DNA of 47,864 nt from Methylomonas koyamae (GCA_945877625.1 CAMCSF010000003.1:1-47864); one strand, 5' to 3'; positions 1 through 10,829 are shown, counted from the stretch's first letter. Translations and numbers: made by a program. The notes: generated from the sequence alone by a model not told the origin.

Positions 1-540
1 CAATACTTGCTGATTGATGAAAATGCCTACAGCGAATCACAACTAGCGTCGGTGAATAATTTAGTGGCGGCGGTTTTCAGACTAGAACACCCTGCCAACC
101 CACAAACTATTAGCGATTTAATCACTTCGTTGAATGATTGGTTAATTGATCGACCGGATTTGCGGCGAATGTTTGCACTGTGGATTCGCGCCACATTGAT
201 GCGAAAACCCGAGTACGGTATCGTACTTCCCCAAGTAGATGATTTACAGGAGATTAACGTTATGTTGTCACAAAGACTTGAAGAATGGGCTCACCGCTAC
301 AAGGCTGAAGGGGTTTTAAAAGGCATAGAACAAGGCATTGAACAAGGCATTGAACAAGGCTTGGTCAAAGGTGAATCTAAGTTACTGAGAAAATTACTAG
401 AGCATAGGTTTGGCCCATTACCCGTCACAATAGCCGACAGATTAAATAATGCTACTGAAATGGAACTCGAGCACTGGGGGGATGCGGTATTAACCGCTAA
501 CTCTCTTGACGCTGTTTTTGATGATAGCAATAAGCATTAG
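1..540 (+). CDS. C-terminal part of an Rpn/PD-(D/E)XK-like transposase-associated protein with DUF4351-like tail (truncated at window start)
   Basis: Frame is open to base 1; (GIEQ)n linker followed by LLRKLLEHRFGPLP...ADRLNNATEMELEHWGDAVLTANSLDAVF, typical of the C-terminus of this family. Confidence 0.65.
   Translation, partial: QYLLIDENAYSESQLASVNNLVAAVFRLEHPANPQTISDLITSLNDWLIDRPDLRRMFALWIRATLMRKPEYGIVLPQVDDLQEINVMLSQRLEEWAHRYKAEGVLKGIEQGIEQGIEQGLVKGESKLLRKLLEHRFGPLPVTIADRLNNATEMELEHWGDAVLTANSLDAVFDDSNKH
322..360 (+). repeat. In-frame 12-bp tandem repeat (ggcattgaacaa) x3
   Basis: ggcatagaacaa ggcattgaacaa ggcattgaacaa ggc, encoding GIEQGIEQGIEQG. Confidence 0.9.
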
Positions 541-630
541 ATCAATAACCTAATTTAACCGATAAGCTAATCAAGCATTACTATCATGAATGCAGCGCCT
601 AACTATTCATATAAACAGGTCAATTAAGTA

Positions 631-930
631 ATGACAAAACCTGAAGCTAACAAAAACATCCATAAAAATGCAGTGGCATTGGCTTATCAAAGTGGCGGTG
701 CGCCTAAGGTAGTAGCATCGGGTAAAGGCTTAATTGCTGATCAAATTATCAATCTGGCTAAAGAAAACGGCGTTTATGTCCACGAATCTAAAGAAATGGT
801 GGCTTTGTTAATGGATGTGGCGTTAGATAAAGAGATTCCGCCTAATTTGTATCGAGTCGTAGCTGAATTATTGGTTTGGTTGTATTCAATTGAAAAAGCC
901 ACCCTACCGAAAAATCTTGTCGCCGATTAA
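631..930 (+). CDS. Stand-alone FlhB C-terminal-domain-like protein (FhlB/FlhB2)
   Basis: 99 aa; AVALAYQSGGAPKVVASGKGLIADQIINLAKENGVYVHES...LLMDVALDKEIPPNLYRVVAELLVWLY resembles the FlhB C-domain; no TM region. Confidence 0.85.
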   Translation: MTKPEANKNIHKNAVALAYQSGGAPKVVASGKGLIADQIINLAKENGVYVHESKEMVALLMDVALDKEIPPNLYRVVAELLVWLYSIEKATLPKNLVAD

Positions 931-936
931 AAAAGA

Positions 937-1281
937 TTAAATCTGCATATTCATAATGTCATGGTAGGCAGAAACCATTTTATTGCGAACTTGAATCGTC
1001 GTTTGCAAGGCGATACTGGATTTTTGACCGGCAATCATCACATCAGATAGATTGACTGAGTCATCTCCCATGGAGAATCTATGACTTAATTGTTCGGCAT
1101 TGGTTTGAATATGATTAACACGATCTAGATGAGTCTGTAATTCTTTGGCAAAATCAATTCCACCTTGCGTCTGTTCAGTTTTATCTAGTGTTGGCGTTTG
1201 AGGAGATTCAACATTGGCAACGGCTGTACGCATTTGCGCCAACATGGCTTCAATCCTTGAGTTATCAACACTGCTAATCAT
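937..1281 (-). CDS. fliE: Flagellar hook-basal body complex protein FliE
   Basis: FliE-type C-terminus (VNLSDVMIAGQKSSIALQTTIQVRNKMVSAYHDIMNMQI); likely start MISSVDNSRIEAM. Confidence 0.92.
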   Translation of the reverse strand: MISSVDNSRIEAMLAQMRTAVANVESPQTPTLDKTEQTQGGIDFAKELQTHLDRVNHIQTNAEQLSHRFSMGDDSVNLSDVMIAGQKSSIALQTTIQVRNKMVSAYHDIMNMQI

Positions 1282-1473
1282 CTTCGCTCCTGAGCGTGGC
1301 ATAATTATAATTGACACATTACCACAGATTAACAAAGGCGAATTATTAATTAGCAGGTAATTTTGGTCTTATTTCTCGCATTTCAGATTGAACTAGAGAG
1401 CAGATAATAAAACAAACTAAATCAGGATAATTTGTGCGCTTAATCGTCAATTTAACAACCCTTACTGTTGACT

Positions 1474-3111
1474 ATGGCATTGGAAACTGAAGCTAACACC
1501 AATCCAATCAATAACTTCCTGAAAAGCCCCTTAGGAAACAATCTAGCACTTGGTGCTGGTATGGCCTTGGTTATGGGAATTATGGCAGCTGTCTGGTTGT
1601 GGGGACAAAAGCCTGATTACCGAATTTTACTCTCAAATTTTTCCGATCGCGACGGGGGCTCAATTATCGCTGCCTTGCAGCAAATGAACGTACCTTATCA
1701 ATTTGCGGAAGGCGGAGGCGCCATTCTAGTCCCTGCTGATCGGGTGCATGATGCACGCTTAAAATTAGCCGCTCAAGGTTTACCTAAAGCCGGTAATGTT
1801 GGCTTTGAATTAATGGAAAATCAGAAATTGGGTGTGTCACAATTTTTGGAGCAAGTGAACTTCCAACGCGCACTGGAGGGTGAATTAGCCCGCTCAATCA
1901 ACTCAATTGCTTTCATTCAATCGTCCAGAGTCCATTTGGCGATCCCCAAACCGACCGTATTTGTTCGCGATAAACAAAGACCTACGGCATCGGTTTTGCT
2001 AAATCTGCATCCTGGTCGTAGCTTGGATGAACATCATGTCAGCGCTATTTTGCATTTAGTTTCTAGCAGTATTCCTGAACTAAGCCCTGATAACGTTACG
2101 ATTGTCGATCAAAACGGCAACTTACTCTCATCCAAAGATAATATCTTAAACAAAAAGGATCGACTTGATCCTACCCAACTTAAATACGTTCAAGAGTTGC
2201 AAGAAGGCATTATTCACCGAGTTGAATCAATCTTAACCCCAATGATGGGAAAAGGTAATGTACGCGCAGAAGCAACGGTCGATGTTGATTTTTCTCATTC
2301 TGAACAAGCCGCAGAAATTTTTAAACCGAACAACACCCCCGAAAACACCGCCAAACGTAGCGAGCATAGCAACGAGTCCAGCAATTCAGAAAGCAACAAC
2401 ACCGGCGGCGTCCCAGGTGCAAGTTCTAACCAGCCAGGCCAACAAAAACAATCTGAATCAGGCAATAATTCCAATAATTCTCAAAGAGAAAACACAGTTA
2501 ATTACGAACTCGATAAGACTGTGCGCTATATTCAAAACCCAACTGGCAGCATTAAACGCATAACAGTAGCCGTGCTTGTGAATAACAAAACAGAGCTGGA
2601 TGCGGACGGTAAACCTGTCTCCAAACCTTTGACTGACGCTGAAAAAGAGCAAATTAATGGCTTAGTCAAAGAAGCAATGGGCTTCAATAAAGATCGCGGT
2701 GACTCTCTGAATGTCACGAATACTGCGTTTACCTTCCAACCTAATGAAGATATTCCAGAAGATCCATTATGGAAACAATTTGCGACTGTCGATAATATTA
2801 AGAGCGCTTTCCAATATCTGGTTGCAGGATTAATCATTCTGTTCCTGTATTTGAATTTGTTAAAACCGATGATTCAAAGGATAGCCCCTCCGCCGCCTAA
2901 CGAAACATCACAAGATGCTGAAACTGCGGCTGAAGCAGGCATGCAAGCCGCTGGAATGCAGGAGGCTAACCAACAGCAGTCCTCTCAATCGAGCACCAAT
3001 CCCCAAGAAGAAATAAATCCCCAGAAAAATAAATTGGGAATGGCGAAAAAAATGGCAATGGAAGACCCCAGAATGGTCGCTAATATTCTTAAAGAATGGG
3101 TTAGCGAATGA
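1474..3111 (+). CDS. fliF: Flagellar MS-ring protein FliF
   Basis: MS-ring motifs (KPDYRILLSNFSDRDGGSIIAALQQMNVPYQF, VNFQRALEGELARSI), C-terminal FliG-binding tail; start taken as second Met of ORF. Confidence 0.97.
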   Translation: MALETEANTNPINNFLKSPLGNNLALGAGMALVMGIMAAVWLWGQKPDYRILLSNFSDRDGGSIIAALQQMNVPYQFAEGGGAILVPADRVHDARLKLAAQGLPKAGNVGFELMENQKLGVSQFLEQVNFQRALEGELARSINSIAFIQSSRVHLAIPKPTVFVRDKQRPTASVLLNLHPGRSLDEHHVSAILHLVSSSIPELSPDNVTIVDQNGNLLSSKDNILNKKDRLDPTQLKYVQELQEGIIHRVESILTPMMGKGNVRAEATVDVDFSHSEQAAEIFKPNNTPENTAKRSEHSNESSNSESNNTGGVPGASSNQPGQQKQSESGNNSNNSQRENTVNYELDKTVRYIQNPTGSIKRITVAVLVNNKTELDADGKPVSKPLTDAEKEQINGLVKEAMGFNKDRGDSLNVTNTAFTFQPNEDIPEDPLWKQFATVDNIKSAFQYLVAGLIILFLYLNLLKPMIQRIAPPPPNETSQDAETAAEAGMQAAGMQEANQQQSSQSSTNPQEEINPQKNKLGMAKKMAMEDPRMVANILKEWVSE

Positions 3112-4106
3112 GTGAAGTTGGCGTTAGAAAAGCAGCGGTTTTATTACTTGCTTTAGGCCAAGATGAAGCTGCTGAAGTCATGAAATATTTGGATCCGCGT
3201 GAAGTGCAAAAAATAGGCAAAGCAATGTCTACTATGAGCACAATCTCAAATGCTGATCTCAATTCTGTATTGGAGGATTTTGAACACGAAGTCCAGCACA
3301 ATACCGCATTTGGTGTCGATTCTGAAGACTACATACGCCAAGTATTGACCAAGGCACTTGGCGATGACAATGCTGGCAATTTGCTGAACCAAATTCTGGT
3401 CACTCACGATGCCACGGGGATTGACAGTTTAAAATGGATGTCCGCCCCAGCGATTGCTGATTTAATCCGCTTTGAGCATCCACAAATTATTGCCACTATA
3501 TTAGTACAACTTGAACCCCCTCTAGCCAGCGAGGTACTCACTGAATTATCTGAACGTACTCGGGGAGAGGCGATTTTACGGATTGCGACTTTAGATGGCG
3601 TTCAACCTGCCGCACTACATGAACTGAACGAAGTGCTAACTAGCCTTCTGGCAGGTAGTGACAACCTAAATAAAAAGGCACTCGGTGGTATTCGTGCAAC
3701 AGCCTCTATTATGAACTTTTTAAGCAGCGAGATTGAATCTACGCTGATGGGCAAGTTAAAAGATTTCGACGAGGAAGTAGCTCAGCAAATTACCGACCAC
3801 ATGTTCGTATTCGACAATATTTCCGATCTTGAAGATAGAGATGTGCAAATTATGCTACGGGAAATACCATCTGAACCGTTAATTATTGCTCTAAAAGGTG
3901 CAAAATCGGATATAAAGAACAAAATTTTCAAAAACATGTCGAAACGTGCAGCAGAAATGATGCAAGAAGACTTGGAATCCAAAAGTCCTGTACGTTTGTC
4001 AGATGTCGATAAACAGCAAAAAGTCGTATTACAAATTATTCGCCGCCTCGCCGATGAAGGCCAGATAAATTTGAAGAAGAAAGGATCTGAGGATGATTTC
4101 ATCTAA
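3108..4106 (+). CDS. fliG: Flagellar motor switch protein FliG
   Basis: FliG motifs (HPQIIATILVQLEP, MFVFDNISDLEDRDVQIMLREI). Confidence 0.97.
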   Translation: MSEVGVRKAAVLLLALGQDEAAEVMKYLDPREVQKIGKAMSTMSTISNADLNSVLEDFEHEVQHNTAFGVDSEDYIRQVLTKALGDDNAGNLLNQILVTHDATGIDSLKWMSAPAIADLIRFEHPQIIATILVQLEPPLASEVLTELSERTRGEAILRIATLDGVQPAALHELNEVLTSLLAGSDNLNKKALGGIRATASIMNFLSSEIESTLMGKLKDFDEEVAQQITDHMFVFDNISDLEDRDVQIMLREIPSEPLIIALKGAKSDIKNKIFKNMSKRAAEMMQEDLESKSPVRLSDVDKQQKVVLQIIRRLADEGQINLKKKGSEDDFI

Positions 4107-4794
4107 CAAGAGAACTCAAACTGCTTATGAGCGATGGGAACTCGCCTCTTTAGACCAAGAGTCTGTTGCACAACCAGCAGAGGATTCTGTTCAATCTGCT
4201 GCTGATAAACAGGCTGAAGAACTAGCCGCTATCAAAGATCAAGCTTATCAAAATGGCCTAAAAGAAGGTCACACAACGGGCTACGAAGAGGGACGCACTT
4301 TAGGCTATGAAGATGGCTTAAACGAAGGTAAACAACAGGCATTGGCTGAGGGTCGAGAAACCAATGAATTGATCGGCCAACAACTATCCGAGCTTATTAG
4401 TTTATTTGAGTCGGATGCTAGACAGGCGCGAGAGAACATTGCTCAACAATTATTGTTATTGTGCTTGGACATGACTCAGGCCATGTTGAAAACCGCTTTG
4501 TCAATAAAGCCTGAATTGATATTGCCGATTATCGAACAAAGTCTTCACACCCTACCTTGCCTGCAACTTCCCGCCACCTTGCATCTAAATCCCGATGATT
4601 TCGCCTTAGTAGAACAAGCTTTGGGGGATAGCTTAAAAGAAAATGGCTGGCGTTTAATCAGCGACAACCAAATTGAAGCAGGCGGTTGCCATATAGAAAC
4701 AGGCACTAATCAGATTGATGCAACCCTGCCCAGTCGCTGGCAACAACTGCAGCAGACATTAGGGCAAAACACTGATTGGTTAGCTAGTCATTAA
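4093..4794 (+). CDS. fliH: Flagellar assembly protein FliH
   Basis: Position between fliG and fliI; G/E-rich GxxxG-like repeat region then FliH-type C-terminal domain. Confidence 0.9.
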   Translation: MISSNKRTQTAYERWELASLDQESVAQPAEDSVQSAADKQAEELAAIKDQAYQNGLKEGHTTGYEEGRTLGYEDGLNEGKQQALAEGRETNELIGQQLSELISLFESDARQARENIAQQLLLLCLDMTQAMLKTALSIKPELILPIIEQSLHTLPCLQLPATLHLNPDDFALVEQALGDSLKENGWRLISDNQIEAGGCHIETGTNQIDATLPSRWQQLQQTLGQNTDWLASH

Positions 4795-4798
4795 CACC

Positions 4799-6190
4799 AT
4801 GAATCAATCATTTTCCCATTGGCAAGACTTCTTACAAGATTGTCAGCAGCGAGTTAAGTCAGTCAATACGATACAAAATTTTGGTCGTGTTTCTCGGGTT
4901 GCTGGTTTAGTAATGGAAGCCTCGGGGCTAAAATTAGCCATCGGCACCCCCTGCTATGTTCCCCTACCTAGCGGCCATCGCTTAGAGGTTGAAGTAGTGG
5001 GATTCGGTAACGATCGTTTGTTTTTGATGCCTTTGGGGGATGTGGAAGGTTTACAACCTGGGGCGTTAGTAATTCCGACTCAGAGTGAAAAAACCCCGCC
5101 ATCACTGCTAAATCCTTATTCTTCATCTTTCAATAATCAAAATGGTAGACGATTACCCGTTGGCGAGGCTTTACTCGGCAGAGTTTTAGATGCTACTGGA
5201 CGACCTTTGGATAACTTAGGACCTTTGGTGGGCTATCAAACCGCACCATTATATGTACAAGCCGCTAACCCGCTGATGCGAGAACCTATTTCGACGGTGT
5301 TAGATGTCGGTATCCGTCCAATTAATAGCATGCTCACGGTAGGTAAAGGTCAACGTATGGGTTTATTTGCTGGCTCAGGGGTGGGTAAATCAGTTTTACT
5401 GGGCATGATGGCCCGCTTTACTGAAGCAGACGTGATTGTGGTCGGTTTAATCGGTGAACGGGGACGCGAGGTTAAAGAATTTATTGAACAAATTCTCGGC
5501 ACTGATGGCTTGGCTCGCTCGGTGGTAGTTGCCGCACCAGCCGATTTACCACCATTACTTCGACTCCAAGGCGCAGCTTATACGACTGTGATTGCCGAGT
5601 ATTTTCGCGATCAAGGCAAAAGTGTTTTGCTGATTATGGATTCCTTAACGCGCTATGCAATGGCACAACGTGAGATCGCTTTAGCTATTGGTGAGCCGCC
5701 CGCCACGAAAGGTTATCCCCCCTCGGTGTTTGCCAAACTACCTGCTTTGGTTGAGCGTGCGGGTAATGGCCAAGCTGGTGGCGGTTCTATAACGGCTTTT
5801 TACACAGTCTTAACCGAAGGCGATGACCAACAGGATCCAATCGCTGACTCGGCTCGGGCAATTTTAGATGGACATATTGTTCTTAATCGCAGCCTAGCGG
5901 AAGAAGGCCACTATCCTGCCATTGATATTGAGCAATCAATTAGCCGAGCAATGCATAACATTACCAATAGCGAACACCAAAAAACCGCTCGTCGTCTGAA
6001 ACAATTGCTATCAAGTTATCAGCGTAATAAGGATTTAATCAATGTTGGCGCTTATAACCATGGCAGTGACCCGTTATTGGATCAAGCTATTGCTATGCAT
6101 GGGCGAATTATGAGTTTTTTGCAGCAAAGCATCCATGAGCAGGTTGGCATTGAGCAGAGCTTAGGGGAACTTTCCGCTCTATTCAACTAA
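4799..6190 (+). CDS. fliI: Flagellum-specific ATPase FliI
   Basis: Walker [27 protein letters not shown]1/T3SS ATPase fold. Confidence 0.98.
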   Translation: MNQSFSHWQDFLQDCQQRVKSVNTIQNFGRVSRVAGLVMEASGLKLAIGTPCYVPLPSGHRLEVEVVGFGNDRLFLMPLGDVEGLQPGALVIPTQSEKTPPSLLNPYSSSFNNQNGRRLPVGEALLGRVLDATGRPLDNLGPLVGYQTAPLYVQAANPLMREPISTVLDVGIRPINSMLTVGKGQRMGLFAGSGVGKSVLLGMMARFTEADVIVVGLIGERGREVKEFIEQILGTDGLARSVVVAAPADLPPLLRLQGAAYTTVIAEYFRDQGKSVLLIMDSLTRYAMAQREIALAIGEPPATKGYPPSVFAKLPALVERAGNGQAGGGSITAFYTVLTEGDDQQDPIADSARAILDGHIVLNRSLAEEGHYPAIDIEQSISRAMHNITNSEHQKTARRLKQLLSSYQRNKDLINVGAYNHGSDPLLDQAIAMHGRIMSFLQQSIHEQVGIEQSLGELSALFN

Positions 6191-6222
6191 TTAAGCTTGT
6201 TAGGCTTAAGTAATAATATGCC

Positions 6223-6663
6223 ATGACTAAATTAAATGCGATTCAAACACTTACCGATTTGGCTGCGCGAGAATGCGAGGAAGTGGCTATACGTTTAGGC
6301 CAAGCTAATCAGGCGCGCGAACAGGCGAGGCAAAAACTTGAACTATTGGAAGACTATAGAAATAGCTATGCGCAACAGTTGCAAGATCAAATGAGTCAAG
6401 GCTTAAATCTTAGTGGCTTTAATAATTTTCAAAAATTCTTAGCTTCGTTAGATCATGCGATTGCCCAACAAAAGCAATTAGTACAAAACAGTGAATTAGT
6501 GGTGAATAGATACCGCGGCGAATGGCAGCAATCCGAACGCAAACGTTTATCTTTTAAAACACTGACTCAACGCGCTGAAATTAGCCGACAACGTAAAGAA
6601 AATAAGTACGAACAAAAACAAACTGACGAACATGCCTCCCGTTTAAAGCAGGTTAAATTATGA
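6223..6663 (+). CDS. fliJ: Flagellar export protein FliJ
   Basis: 146-aa coiled coil immediately after fliI. Confidence 0.88.
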   Translation: MTKLNAIQTLTDLAARECEEVAIRLGQANQAREQARQKLELLEDYRNSYAQQLQDQMSQGLNLSGFNNFQKFLASLDHAIAQQKQLVQNSELVVNRYRGEWQQSERKRLSFKTLTQRAEISRQRKENKYEQKQTDEHASRLKQVKL

Positions 6664-7592
6664 GTACTATTTTGCCAGCATCACCTTCTTCTACTGTTTC
6701 AAATGCCAAATTTGAATCTTTAGATAACCAAACTAAAACGACAGGTAATAACAGTTTTGATTCGATATTAAAACAAGCCTATCCACTGGATACGATTGAT
6801 TTTAACGCGCCAACTGAAACCAATCAGACAACAGAAACCAAAACTGAAGATAAGCCGGACAAAGAACAAGACAAAACATCCGATGATTCTCAAGCACAAC
6901 CATCACCCGATTTATTGGCGATGATGCTTTCTGGGTTGATAACAACCAACGATAAATCTAATCCAAAACCTGTTGATGAATTACTACAAACCCTGAATAG
7001 CAATATTGGTAGCCAAGGCGCAGCTTTAGCTACCAATATCAATATACAATCAGAGCCGAATATTAATGCGCTTGATACCGAAGATAATCAGGTCGAAATG
7101 CCTGTCAATATCCCTCAATCATCACAGTTTTCAACCGCTTTACCTGAAACGCCTGCTTTAAATACAACACCAACCTATCAAGTAGCACCGTCTCTGAATC
7201 AATCGGGTTGGGATCAGGCTATCAGTCAACGGGTGGTATGGATGGCGAATCAGCAAATGAAAAGTGCTACCTTAAACATTAATCCTGAACATTTAGGGCC
7301 GATACAAATACAAGTACAAATTGATAATCACCAGCAGGCTAATGTTCAATTTATCGCTACTAACCCCGAAGTAAGACAAGCGCTACAAAATGCAATCCCT
7401 TTATTGAGTAATATGTTGGAACAATCGGGGATTCAATTGGGGCATAGCGATGTTAGCTCGCAAAATCCTGGCTCTGGCAATCCACAATATAGAAGCAATG
7501 CTTCCGAAAACGATAGCATTACACCAGAGAAAGAAACCTTAAAAATCACTGCTACTAGTAGCGGTCAAGGTTTAATTAATATTTACGCATAA
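6660..7592 (+). CDS. fliK: Flagellar hook-length control protein FliK
   Basis: C-terminal LNPEHLGPIQIQVQIDN-like motif (SATLNINPEHLGPIQIQVQIDNHQQANVQFIATNPEVRQAL). Confidence 0.92.
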   Translation: MSTILPASPSSTVSNAKFESLDNQTKTTGNNSFDSILKQAYPLDTIDFNAPTETNQTTETKTEDKPDKEQDKTSDDSQAQPSPDLLAMMLSGLITTNDKSNPKPVDELLQTLNSNIGSQGAALATNINIQSEPNINALDTEDNQVEMPVNIPQSSQFSTALPETPALNTTPTYQVAPSLNQSGWDQAISQRVVWMANQQMKSATLNINPEHLGPIQIQVQIDNHQQANVQFIATNPEVRQALQNAIPLLSNMLEQSGIQLGHSDVSSQNPGSGNPQYRSNASENDSITPEKETLKITATSSGQGLINIYA

Positions 7593-7623
7593 ATTTTCTT
7601 GTTCAACTTATTATTTAAAATCT

Positions 7624-8085
7624 ATGGCAGAAGCAACCCCAGAAAATGGAAGTACAAAAAGCAACAAATGGCTATTATTGGTAGTTTTAATGGCTGTTTT
7701 AGGCGCTAGCGGCGGTGCTGGTTGGTACTATATGTTTAGTCATGATTCGGCAGATCATGGTCCTAAAGAACCACCACCACCTGTTTTTGTTGATTTAGAG
7801 CCTTTCACGGTTAATTTGCAACCTGATCGTGAATTCTTGCAAGCCACTTTTACCTTTCAAATCGCTGATGAAAAAAGCGCTGAGATATTAAAACGCTATA
7901 TGCCTCAAGTGCGTAGCCGTATTTTATTGATGCTGTCAGCAAAAACAGCGGAGATTTTAGCTAAACCCGAGGGTAAAACTGCTGTAATCAACGAAATCAA
8001 AACATTAATTGAAGAACCTTTTGAACTGGGAGTACAACCCATCAAACTCAATAATGTATTTGTTTCTTCGTTCATTATTCAATAA
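7624..8085 (+). CDS. fliL: Flagellar basal body-associated protein FliL
   Basis: N-terminal TM; VDLEPFTVNLQPDREFLQATFTFQIADEKSAEILKRYMPQVRSRILLMLS. Confidence 0.95.
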   Translation: MAEATPENGSTKSNKWLLLVVLMAVLGASGGAGWYYMFSHDSADHGPKEPPPPVFVDLEPFTVNLQPDREFLQATFTFQIADEKSAEILKRYMPQVRSRILLMLSAKTAEILAKPEGKTAVINEIKTLIEEPFELGVQPIKLNNVFVSSFIIQ

Positions 8086-8093
8086 GCATTCTC

Positions 8094-9098
8094 ATGGATG
8101 ACAAATTTCTTTCCCAAGACGAAATTGATGCACTCCTCAAAGGCGTCACTGACGATGAGGAGAGTGAAAGTATCCACGAAGATAGTAACCCGGGTGAAGT
8201 AAAGGCTTACAATCCGGCCACTCAAGAACGAATCGTTCGTGGCCGTATGCCTTCTCTCGAGTTAATTAATGAACGTTTTGCACGCTTGTTTAGGGTGGCC
8301 TTATATAATTTTATGCGGCGATCATCAGAAATATCCGTTAAACCGATTCGCACGATTAAATACAGTGAATTTTTAAGGCATCTGCCTGTACCCGCTAATC
8401 TTAATTTAGTAAAAATTCACCCGCTATTAGGCACTGCATTGATTGTCATGGATCCTTATTTGGTATTCATGCTGGTGGATAATCTTTTTGGCGGCGATGG
8501 CAAATTTCAAACCAGAATTGAAGGCAGAGATTTTACTCAGACTGAACAACGCATTATTCAACGCGTATTAAATATTGTATTCGAATCATTATCCAAAGCT
8601 TGGGAACAGGTTTATCCGGTTAATTTTGAATATCTTCGCTCTGAAATGAACACTCAATTCGCCAATATTGCTACACCAAACGAAGTCGTAGTCGCAGCTA
8701 CGTTCCGAATTGATTTTGGTCCAACCAGCGGTGATCTACATGTTTGTATGCCATACAGCATGATAGAGCCTATCCGCGGCTTATTGCGTAGCAGCATCCA
8801 TAGCGAGTCACTTAGCCATGATCATCGCTGGGGATTATTATTAAAACAACAAATCCAAAGCGCCGAAGTCGAAGTGGTTGCTAATTTAACCACTATCAAG
8901 TCAAATTTACGCCAAGTCATGAATATGAAAGTCGGTGACGTTATTCCGCTGGAACTACCAGAGTCAATCGAGCTAAAGGTTGATCATGTGCCAATCATGG
9001 AATGCAGCTATGGGAAATTAAACGGTCAATATGCTTTACGTGTAGAAACGTTAATTCAAAGTTCGGGCGAGTTGCCTGTTGGAGTACAGAATGAGTGA
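8094..9098 (+). CDS. fliM: Flagellar motor switch protein FliM
   Basis: N-terminal LSQDEIDALLKGV CheY-binding motif; FliM core. Confidence 0.98.
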   Translation: MDDKFLSQDEIDALLKGVTDDEESESIHEDSNPGEVKAYNPATQERIVRGRMPSLELINERFARLFRVALYNFMRRSSEISVKPIRTIKYSEFLRHLPVPANLNLVKIHPLLGTALIVMDPYLVFMLVDNLFGGDGKFQTRIEGRDFTQTEQRIIQRVLNIVFESLSKAWEQVYPVNFEYLRSEMNTQFANIATPNEVVVAATFRIDFGPTSGDLHVCMPYSMIEPIRGLLRSSIHSESLSHDHRWGLLLKQQIQSAEVEVVANLTTIKSNLRQVMNMKVGDVIPLELPESIELKVDHVPIMECSYGKLNGQYALRVETLIQSSGELPVGVQNE

Positions 9099-9456
9099 AG
9101 AAGATTTAACAGATGATTGGGGCGCTGCGCTTTCCGAACAATCTGAAGCGAGTGTTTTTAAAGACTTAACAGAAGACTATATTCAAAGTAGTCACCCAAA
9201 TATTGATTTCATCCTAGACATTCCTGTTCAGTTGACAGTAGAACTTGGCAGAACCAAAATTGCGATTAAAAATCTGTTACAACTTAGTCAGGGATCTGTT
9301 GTTGAACTTGATGGTTTGGCGGGTGAACCAATGGATGTCTTGGTCAATGGTTGCTTAATCGCTCACGGTGAAGTGGTGGTGGTCAATGAGAAGTTTGGCA
9401 TTCGACTGACTGATATAGCAAGTCCATCAGAGCGTATTCAAAGACTGAATCGATGA
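9091..9456 (+). CDS. fliN: Flagellar motor switch protein FliN
   Basis: SpoA domain (ILDIPVQLTVELGRTKIAIKNLLQLSQGSVVELDGLAGEPMDVLVNGCLIAHGEVVVVNEKFGIRLTDI); ATGAGTGA overlap with fliM stop. Confidence 0.97.
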   Translation: MSEEDLTDDWGAALSEQSEASVFKDLTEDYIQSSHPNIDFILDIPVQLTVELGRTKIAIKNLLQLSQGSVVELDGLAGEPMDVLVNGCLIAHGEVVVVNEKFGIRLTDIASPSERIQRLNR

Positions 9457-9791
9457 CATCTGATTACTTCTTAGGCTCATTATTATCTTTGTCAATTGTA
9501 TTGGGCCTGATTTTATTATTGTCTTGGTTTTTGAAACGTTTTTATAAACCAATCGCTGAGAAAAAAAATGCTTTATTAAAAATCCAAGCAAGTATTTCAG
9601 TTGGCCCTCATGAAAAAGTTGTATTACTAAAAGTAGCTGAACAATGGCTGATTCTAGGCGTAACTTCTAGCCAAGTAAATACCTTACTTACCTTACCTGC
9701 TGATGCGTTCTCTGAATCCGACCTCAATATATCGAATCAAACCGAATTAGCTAAATATTGGTGGGAATATTATAAAAATGCATCACTATGA
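9453..9791 (+). CDS. fliO: Flagellar biosynthetic protein FliO
   Basis: Small TM protein between fliN and fliP. Confidence 0.9.
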   Translation: MTSDYFLGSLLSLSIVLGLILLLSWFLKRFYKPIAEKKNALLKIQASISVGPHEKVVLLKVAEQWLILGVTSSQVNTLLTLPADAFSESDLNISNQTELAKYWWEYYKNASL

Positions 9792-10552
9792 TTAAACTCC
9801 AACTCAAAAACTCACCATGGTACGGTAGCGCTTGCCTAATTGTTTTAAGCCTATTATTACCCTGTGGCGTTGAAGCTGCTATGCCATCTTTTGTTAATGC
9901 GACACCGACTGCAGGTGGCGGTCAGGCATATAGCCTGAATTTAGAATTATTGATTCTGTTAACCTCATTAACACTTCTACCATCAGTGGTATTAATGATG
10001 ACCAGCTTTACTCGCATCATTATTGTTTTATCACTATTTAGAATGGCACTCGGAACGCAAGGCACACCACCGAATCAAGTATTAATTGGTTTAGCACTAT
10101 TTTTGACCTTATTCGTCATGAGCCCTGTATTAGATAGAATTTATAGCGAAGCCTATATTCCTTTATCGGAAAACAAAATTTCAGTAATAACTGCGCTTGA
10201 GAGAGGTAGCGAACCGCTTAAAGAGTTTATGTTAAAACAAACTCGCCAAAGTGATTTAGCTTTGTATGTAAGACTATCTAATTCAGGGCCTGTAGAGTCT
10301 GAGGCCGATATAACTTTTCGTATTTTAGTACCAGCTTTTGTGACAAGTGAGTTAAAAACTGCATTCCAAATCGGTTTTGCAATCTTCATCCCGTTTTTGA
10401 TTATTGATATGGTGGTAGCCAGTGTCTTAATGGCAATGGGGATGATGATGTTGTCACCTGCCATGATATCTTTACCTTTTAAGATTATGCTATTCGTACT
10501 CGTTGATGGCTGGCAGTTATTACTCGGCTCTTTAGGCCAAAGTTTTAGTTAA
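9788..10552 (+). CDS. fliP: Flagellar biosynthetic protein FliP
   Basis: [39 protein letters not shown]. Confidence 0.98.
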   Translation: MIKLQLKNSPWYGSACLIVLSLLLPCGVEAAMPSFVNATPTAGGGQAYSLNLELLILLTSLTLLPSVVLMMTSFTRIIIVLSLFRMALGTQGTPPNQVLIGLALFLTLFVMSPVLDRIYSEAYIPLSENKISVITALERGSEPLKEFMLKQTRQSDLALYVRLSNSGPVESEADITFRILVPAFVTSELKTAFQIGFAIFIPFLIIDMVVASVLMAMGMMMLSPAMISLPFKIMLFVLVDGWQLLLGSLGQSFS

Positions 10553-10559
10553 AATCGCC

Positions 10560-10829
10560 ATGACTCCCGAAATAATCATGTCGATGGGTCGGCAAGCAAT
10601 TGAAGTGACCTTAATGGTAGCCACGCCTTTATTGCTGGTTACTTTAGTGATTGGCTTAATCGTCAGTATTTTTCAGGCAGCAACCCAAATCAACGAAACA
10701 ACGTTGTCGTTTATCCCTAAATTAGTAGGTATCTTTATCACGTTAATTATTGGCGGCTCTTGGATGTTGTCAGTACTTACTGATTACCTGCGTTCTGTGC
10801 TTAATAACATTCCCAATCTGGTCGACTAA
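10560..10829 (+). CDS. fliQ: Flagellar biosynthetic protein FliQ
   Basis: 89 aa; IFQAATQINETTLSFIPKLVGIF. Confidence 0.98.
   Translation: MTPEIIMSMGRQAIEVTLMVATPLLLVTLVIGLIVSIFQAATQINETTLSFIPKLVGIFITLIIGGSWMLSVLTDYLRSVLNNIPNLVD

Noticed and set aside
2258-2837. Several overlapping ORFs inside fliF (2258-2563, 2458-2652, 2532-2837)
   Set aside because: Alternate frames of the low-complexity FliF linker; no start context or family signature
4258-4370. Repeated G-x3-G/E-rich segment in FliH as a novel repeat
   Set aside because: GxxxG-type repeats are a known feature of FliH proteins
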